Shown here piece after piece: positions 13,087 through 15,499 of a stretch of DNA of 15,499 nt. Made by a program: the position numbers and the translations under genes. The DNA lies in the NCBI GenBank assembly GCA_003446775.1, contig DMCH01000177.1, positions 12,394 to 27,892 of the forward strand, read 5' to 3'. The notes under the pieces were generated by a model. It did not search any database and was not told the DNA's origin. It saw only the letters and a program-made list of their open reading frames with translations. The first letter of the stretch is position 1, and each line of letters starts with the position of its first letter. This DNA is from Chloroflexota bacterium (GTDB taxonomy: Bacteria > Chloroflexota > Dormibacteria > Dormibacterales > Dormibacteraceae).

Positions 13087-13630
13087 CGGACCTTGCTCCT
13101 TCTTTGGTCGCCGTGGGGACCGTTGCCACCACGAGGTTGGCGCCGGCGATGGCGACCACCTTCACCTCGTGACCTGCTGGAATCTCGACGTCGGCGGTGG
13201 CGGTCAGGTTGTGGGTAGCGCCGGCGAAACTGATCAGAACCGTGCCGAACCTGTTGGCGGGGATGCCGACCGAGACACGGCCGGTCGACCCGATCATGTC
13301 CTGAAGGCTGAAGGTCTCCGTCGACTCTGCCTGTCGGAGGGCCTTGAAGGCGCCGAACACCACGCCTGAACCGATGAGGCCGGCGACCACACCCACCAGC
13401 GTCCCCCCGCCCGGACCGGCGTTCAGGCTGTGGAGCCCGAACAGGCCCCCCACCCCGAACATGGCGATGAAGCCGAGGAGCATGGGGGTGGGCGACACGC
13501 CGGCGACGTCGAAGCCGAGGTGGACGGCGCCGAGGAGGCCGCCGAAGATGTCGTCGACGATCAGGGTGAGCAGGAGTAGGCCGCCTCCCAGCAGGAGGCA
13601 GGCGCCGAAGACGAGGTCGGCCGCGTTCAA
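13079..13630 (-). CDS. NfeD-like membrane protein, flotillin partner
   Basis: Short-form NfeD, 183 aa, without the ClpP-like protease domain of long NfeD. Three membrane segments are visible (about 5-25, 47-67 and 76-97). A cytosolic OB-fold domain follows (about 110-173), starting DMIGSTGRVSVGI (111-123) and containing IPAGHEVKVVAIAGANLVV (150-168), the family's typical beta-barrel pattern. NfeD proteins are encoded beside flotillins and are thought to bind them. The only usable start is TTG 13630; the ribosome site TAAGGG is closer than usual (1 nt), so initiation may be weak or coupled. The Gly-rich loop between helices 2 and 3 (AGPGGGT, 71-77) is longer than average. It is the first gene of the nfeD-flotillin operon; no clear promoter is seen upstream. 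Confidence 0.88.
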   Translation of the reverse strand: MNAADLVFGACLLLGGGLLLLTLIVDDIFGGLLGAVHLGFDVAGVSPTPMLLGFIAMFGVGGLFGLHSLNAGPGGGTLVGVVAGLIGSGVVFGAFKALRQAESTETFSLQDMIGSTGRVSVGIPANRFGTVLISFAGATHNLTATADVEIPAGHEVKVVAIAGANLVVATVPTATKEGARSDA

Positions 13631-13731
13631 GCCCTTACCACCAGCGCTTTGAAGTTTAGGACGGCCGCGCGCACTCTGTTTCCGGTCGAGATGACGACTT
13701 TCGGGGCTAAACCGCTAGCCTTCCCGAAGCG

Positions 13732-14187
13732 ATGAGCGCTTCCTTCCACATCGGCAACGAGGCGACTGAGCACATCGCCGTGGAGGTGCTGGCGCGGGAG
13801 CATCCGGACAAGTCGGATTACTGGGATGGGAACTGGCTCACCGCGCAGGTTGAGGTGGCGTGTGGGCCGTGGCATGGCAAATACCGGGCGGCGTTACGCG
13901 CTGAGGAGTTCGTCCATTTTCGCGAGCAGCTTCAGAGGTTGAGCGATGAGAGCGAAGCGCCTCCGGCCGAATTCGAATCGATGGAACCCTGGCTGAGATT
14001 CTCGGTCCATCGATCGGATCGCCACGGCCACATGCGAGTCAGCGGTCACGCTCAGACCGAGCCTTTCTTTGACGCCCACAACATCTTCTACTTCGTGCTG
14101 GAGCTCGATCAGAATGTGCTTGCGGCGACGCTCGACGAACTGGGGAAATTGATCGAAGAGTTCCCTGTGGTCGGCTCTCGTAGTTAA
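13732..14187 (+). CDS. Uncharacterised protein, possibly WapI-type immunity-like
   Basis: Acidic 151-aa protein with no signal peptide or membrane helix. It has a tryptophan-rich first half: DYWDGNWLTAQVEV (29-42), then GPWHGKYRAAL (45-55). A helix FVHFREQLQRL (60-70) follows, then FESMEPWLRFSV (81-92), a beta-rich middle, and the tail FYFVLELDQNVLAATL (119-134) ending EEFPVVG. The DYWDGNWL pattern recalls small proteins annotated as WapI-family immunity proteins, but that link is from memory and weak, and no toxin gene is adjacent. Only GAAG lies before ATG 13732, so initiation may be inefficient. Codon use looks like the neighbours, so it is probably a real gene. It converges on the cupin gene with a 7-bp gap. 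Confidence 0.75.
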   Translation: MSASFHIGNEATEHIAVEVLAREHPDKSDYWDGNWLTAQVEVACGPWHGKYRAALRAEEFVHFREQLQRLSDESEAPPAEFESMEPWLRFSVHRSDRHGHMRVSGHAQTEPFFDAHNIFYFVLELDQNVLAATLDELGKLIEEFPVVGSRS

Positions 14188-14194
14188 ACCGTCC

Positions 14195-14566
14195 TCAGGG
14201 CAGGGTCACAAAAAGTATCTCGACGGCCTGGTCACCAACAACACGAGAGCGGTGACCCCGGCCGTGCGTATCTTCGCCTAGAACCGTACCTCCGGCTTCG
14301 ACGCGAAGCGTTGCTCCGTCAGACGCCTCCAGCTCTGCAATACCCCTAAGGCAAATTTGGAGTTGCCGCCGAGGCGTGGGGTGGAAATCCCCTTCCCATC
14401 CTGCTGGCAGGGCCGCGTACAAAAAGCCAGTTGCCGCGGCTGGCCGAGACGCGAAGCCCGGGGGTGCGGGCGGCGCGTAGTCCACTAATTGGAGGTCAGC
14501 CTCAAGCTCTTCGACGTGCGACTCGCCGCCCTCGTCCGCGTACACCCGCCAGTACTTCTTCTTCAT
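14195..14566 (-). CDS. Small cupin-domain protein
   Basis: Single-domain cupin, 123 aa. The first cupin strand set is GFLYAALPAGWEGDFHPTP (47-65). It is followed by RQLQICLRGIAELEASDG (67-84), whose central Gly marks the cupin motif turn, and by GGTVLGEDTHGRGHRSRVVG (92-111), which holds the second-motif histidines. The metal-binding set appears incomplete: the classic HxHx(3,4)E of motif 1 is replaced by HPTPRRQ, with H62 the only His in that motif. Catalysis is therefore uncertain, and it may act as a sugar- or ligand-binding cupin. The start ATG 14566 has no evident ribosome site. It lies 34 bp after the tRNA-Pro gene on the same strand, so it may be transcribed with it. The family is clear; the function is not. 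Confidence 0.8.
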   Translation of the reverse strand: MKKKYWRVYADEGGESHVEELEADLQLVDYAPPAPPGFASRPAAATGFLYAALPAGWEGDFHPTPRRQLQICLRGIAELEASDGATLRVEAGGTVLGEDTHGRGHRSRVVGDQAVEILFVTLP

Positions 14567-14600
14567 GGCGCGAGGTTACACCGACCAAGTACTCTCTGAA

Positions 14601-14677
14601 TGGTCGGGCGGGCGAGATTCGAACTCGCGGTCTCCTGGTCCCAAACCAGGCGCTTTACCGAGCTAAGCCACCGCCCG
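14601..14677 (-). tRNA. tRNA-Pro, anticodon TGG, CCA encoded
   Basis: A complete cloverleaf reads on the minus strand. The acceptor is CGGGCGG (14671-14677)/CCGCCCG, 7 of 7 pairs, with discriminator A and encoded CCA. The D-stem is GCTT/AAGC. The anticodon arm is CCTGG-TTTGGGA-CCAGG with anticodon TGG (14641-14643), decoding proline CCN codons. The variable loop is short, and the T-arm is GCGAG-TTCGAAT-CTCGC. It begins 19 bp after the rdgB stop and may be co-transcribed with rph and rdgB; RNase PH matures tRNA 3' ends. No mobile element is integrated next to it. Confidence 0.97.
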
Positions 14678-14696
14678 ACGCTGCCGCAGGAGAGAT

Positions 14697-15278
14697 TCAA
14701 ACAGACAGGCGCTCGAGCGCGCCGGAGGCGAGCATCGCCCTGACCGCCCGCGCCCGATGGCTGTACCGAGCCTTCTCCTCCCGGCTCATCTCGCCAAACG
14801 TCCGCCCCGCCTCAGGAACCAGGAAGACCGGGTCGTAGCCGAAACCCGCGACCCCCCTCCACTCCGGGATGATCTCCCCGCGGCATTCGCCCTCGAAGAA
14901 TTCCGTCGGCCGGCCGGGCACCGCCAGCGCGATGGTGCACACGAAGCGCGCCAGCCACGGACGTGGATGCCCTTGCAAGCGATCCAGCAGCACCTGCGTG
15001 CGCTCCTTTTGTGTGGGGCCGATGCGAGCCGAGTGGATGCCTGGGAAGCCCTGCAACAGCTCGACCTCGACACCGGAGTCGTCGCCCACGGCGGGCAGGC
15101 CTAGCGCCACCCTCGCCGCCTCGGCCTTCAGCTGGGCGTTCTCCGCGTAGGTCTCCCCCACCTCCGCGACCCCCGGGTCGACGGCCATCAGGTGCAGGCC
15201 GGCGCCGGCCAGGAGCTCCCGATATTCACCTTGCTTGCCCGCATTGCCGGTGGCGATGACCAGCCGGCGTTCAGCCAA
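14697..15278 (-). CDS. rdgB: XTP/dITP diphosphatase (RdgB/HAM1 family)
   Basis: House-cleaning pyrophosphatase that converts dITP, XTP and ITP to monophosphates, keeping deaminated purines out of DNA and RNA; 193 aa, cytosolic, Mg2+-dependent. VIATGNAGKQGEY (7-19) is the substrate-binding loop with T10, N12 and K15. E41 and GDDSGVEVE (65-73; D66, D67) supply metal and catalytic residues. GFPGIHSAR (77-85), GFGYDPVF (145-152) and SHRARA (173-178) complete the family motifs. The start is TTG 15278; it leaves only five residues before the fold, and no other start fits. It overlaps the end of rph by 8 bp, an arrangement common to rph-rdgB operons, and implies translational coupling. Confidence 0.96.
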   Translation of the reverse strand: MAERRLVIATGNAGKQGEYRELLAGAGLHLMAVDPGVAEVGETYAENAQLKAEAARVALGLPAVGDDSGVEVELLQGFPGIHSARIGPTQKERTQVLLDRLQGHPRPWLARFVCTIALAVPGRPTEFFEGECRGEIIPEWRGVAGFGYDPVFLVPEAGRTFGEMSREEKARYSHRARAVRAMLASGALERLSV

Positions 15279-15447
15279 GCGAGGCTATGGCTCGTTTCTG
15301 CCCGACGATCAGCTCCTTGATGCCCTTGCCTGCCAGCGCCAGCATCGCGTCGAGCTCCGACCGATCGTATGGCGCGCCTTCCGCCGTCGCCTGGAGCTCG
15401 ACCAGGCGTCCGTCTTCGACCATCACGCAGTTCAGGGCGGTCGAGGC
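15271..15447 (-). CDS. rph: Ribonuclease PH, C-terminal fragment (cut by adapter at contig end)
   Basis: Only the last 58 residues of RNase PH remain, from ASTALNCVM to the stop. RNase PH is a phosphate-dependent 3'-5' exoribonuclease that trims tRNA precursors and degrades structured RNA, working as a hexamer. The fragment matches the end of the family: LNCVMVEDGRLVELQATAEG (the NVVMTGDGxxVEVQGTAEG motif in other species), then a helix ELDAMLALAGKGIKELI. The full enzyme is about 240 aa, so roughly three quarters is missing. The open frame continues past 15447 into adapter sequence, giving the false peptide MDAEMCIRDR; those residues are not biological. The gene is probably intact in the organism. 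It overlaps rdgB by 8 bp. Confidence 0.9.
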   Translation of the reverse strand, partial: ASTALNCVMVEDGRLVELQATAEGAPYDRSELDAMLALAGKGIKELIVGQKRAIASLG

Positions 15448-15448
15448 C

Positions 15449-15499
15449 CTGTCTCTTATACACATCTCCGCGTCCACGAGACGGACTCCTATCTCGTAT
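15449..15499. other. Illumina Nextera adapter and i7 index left at the contig end
   Basis: CTGTCTCTTATACACATCT (15449-15467) is the Nextera transposon mosaic-end sequence. CCGCGTCCACGAGAC (15468-15482) is the read-2 adapter with two changes from CCGAGCCCACGAGAC. GGACTCCT (15483-15490) matches the N705 index, and ATCTCGTAT (15491-15499) begins the P7 end. This is library sequence, not genome. Confidence 0.97.

Noticed and set aside
11332..13218. 628-codon open frame on the plus strand opposite the flotillin and nfeD genes
   Set aside because: Its translation is rich in Arg, Gly, Leu and His with no domain. The opposite strand encodes flotillin and NfeD with clear family motifs; long antisense frames are common in GC-rich DNA.
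15448..15477. N-terminal peptide MDAEMCIRDR on the last minus-strand gene
   Set aside because: It is encoded by Nextera adapter sequence, not by the genome.

Overview
The window is a GC-rich bacterial stretch with densely packed genes on both strands. It ends in a sequencing artefact: the last ~51 bases are an Illumina Nextera adapter with an index, so the right edge is a contig end, probably from a metagenome or draft assembly. The gene set includes an AdoCbl-dependent (class II) ribonucleotide reductase, a LigC-type ATP-dependent DNA ligase, an F420-reductase-like dehydrogenase, a NiCoT metal permease and a flotillin/NfeD pair. Together with likely leaderless starts and TTG/GTG starts, it suggests a high-GC terrestrial lineage such as Chloroflexota/Dormibacterota or Actinomycetota. 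That placement is an inference from gene content; no marker here settles it.

Left part (1-2975). A 3'-truncated SDR oxidoreductase (minus) diverges from a Nudix hydrolase (plus), with only 17 bases between the start codons. The Nudix gene converges on a dCMP deaminase-like gene (minus), and the two stop codons share one CTAG. Between the deaminase and a divergent rmuC lies a compact block of nested and tandem hairpins (1817-1920). A leaderless-type promoter for rmuC follows it.

Centre (2976-6125). nrdJ has a well-formed upstream region: a NrdR-box pair one 32-bp step apart, a TTGACA-N17-TATATT promoter, and a ~155-nt leader with a 15-bp hairpin. A textbook intrinsic terminator follows the gene.

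Middle (6200-11252). A RimJ/RimL-like GNAT (minus) diverges from a two-gene operon (F420-reductase-like protein plus VOC/glyoxalase-fold protein). That operon converges on a NiCoT nickel/cobalt permease (minus). The permease could supply cobalt for the B12 that NrdJ needs. A 13-bp palindrome sits between the permease and a divergent EcsC-like gene. The EcsC-like gene overlaps the 3' end of the LigC-type ligase tail to tail by 45 bp. Upstream of the ligase is a short region with a plus-strand terminator and a possible small RNA.

Right part (11257-15499). nfeD and a flotillin with an unusual C-terminal extension overlap by 8 bp on the minus strand. An uncharacterised plus-strand gene and a small cupin (minus) converge. 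Last comes a minus-strand cluster of rph (cut by the adapter), rdgB and tRNA-Pro(TGG). RNase PH trims tRNA 3' ends, so this cluster is functionally coherent. No CRISPR array, insertion sequence or prophage is visible.
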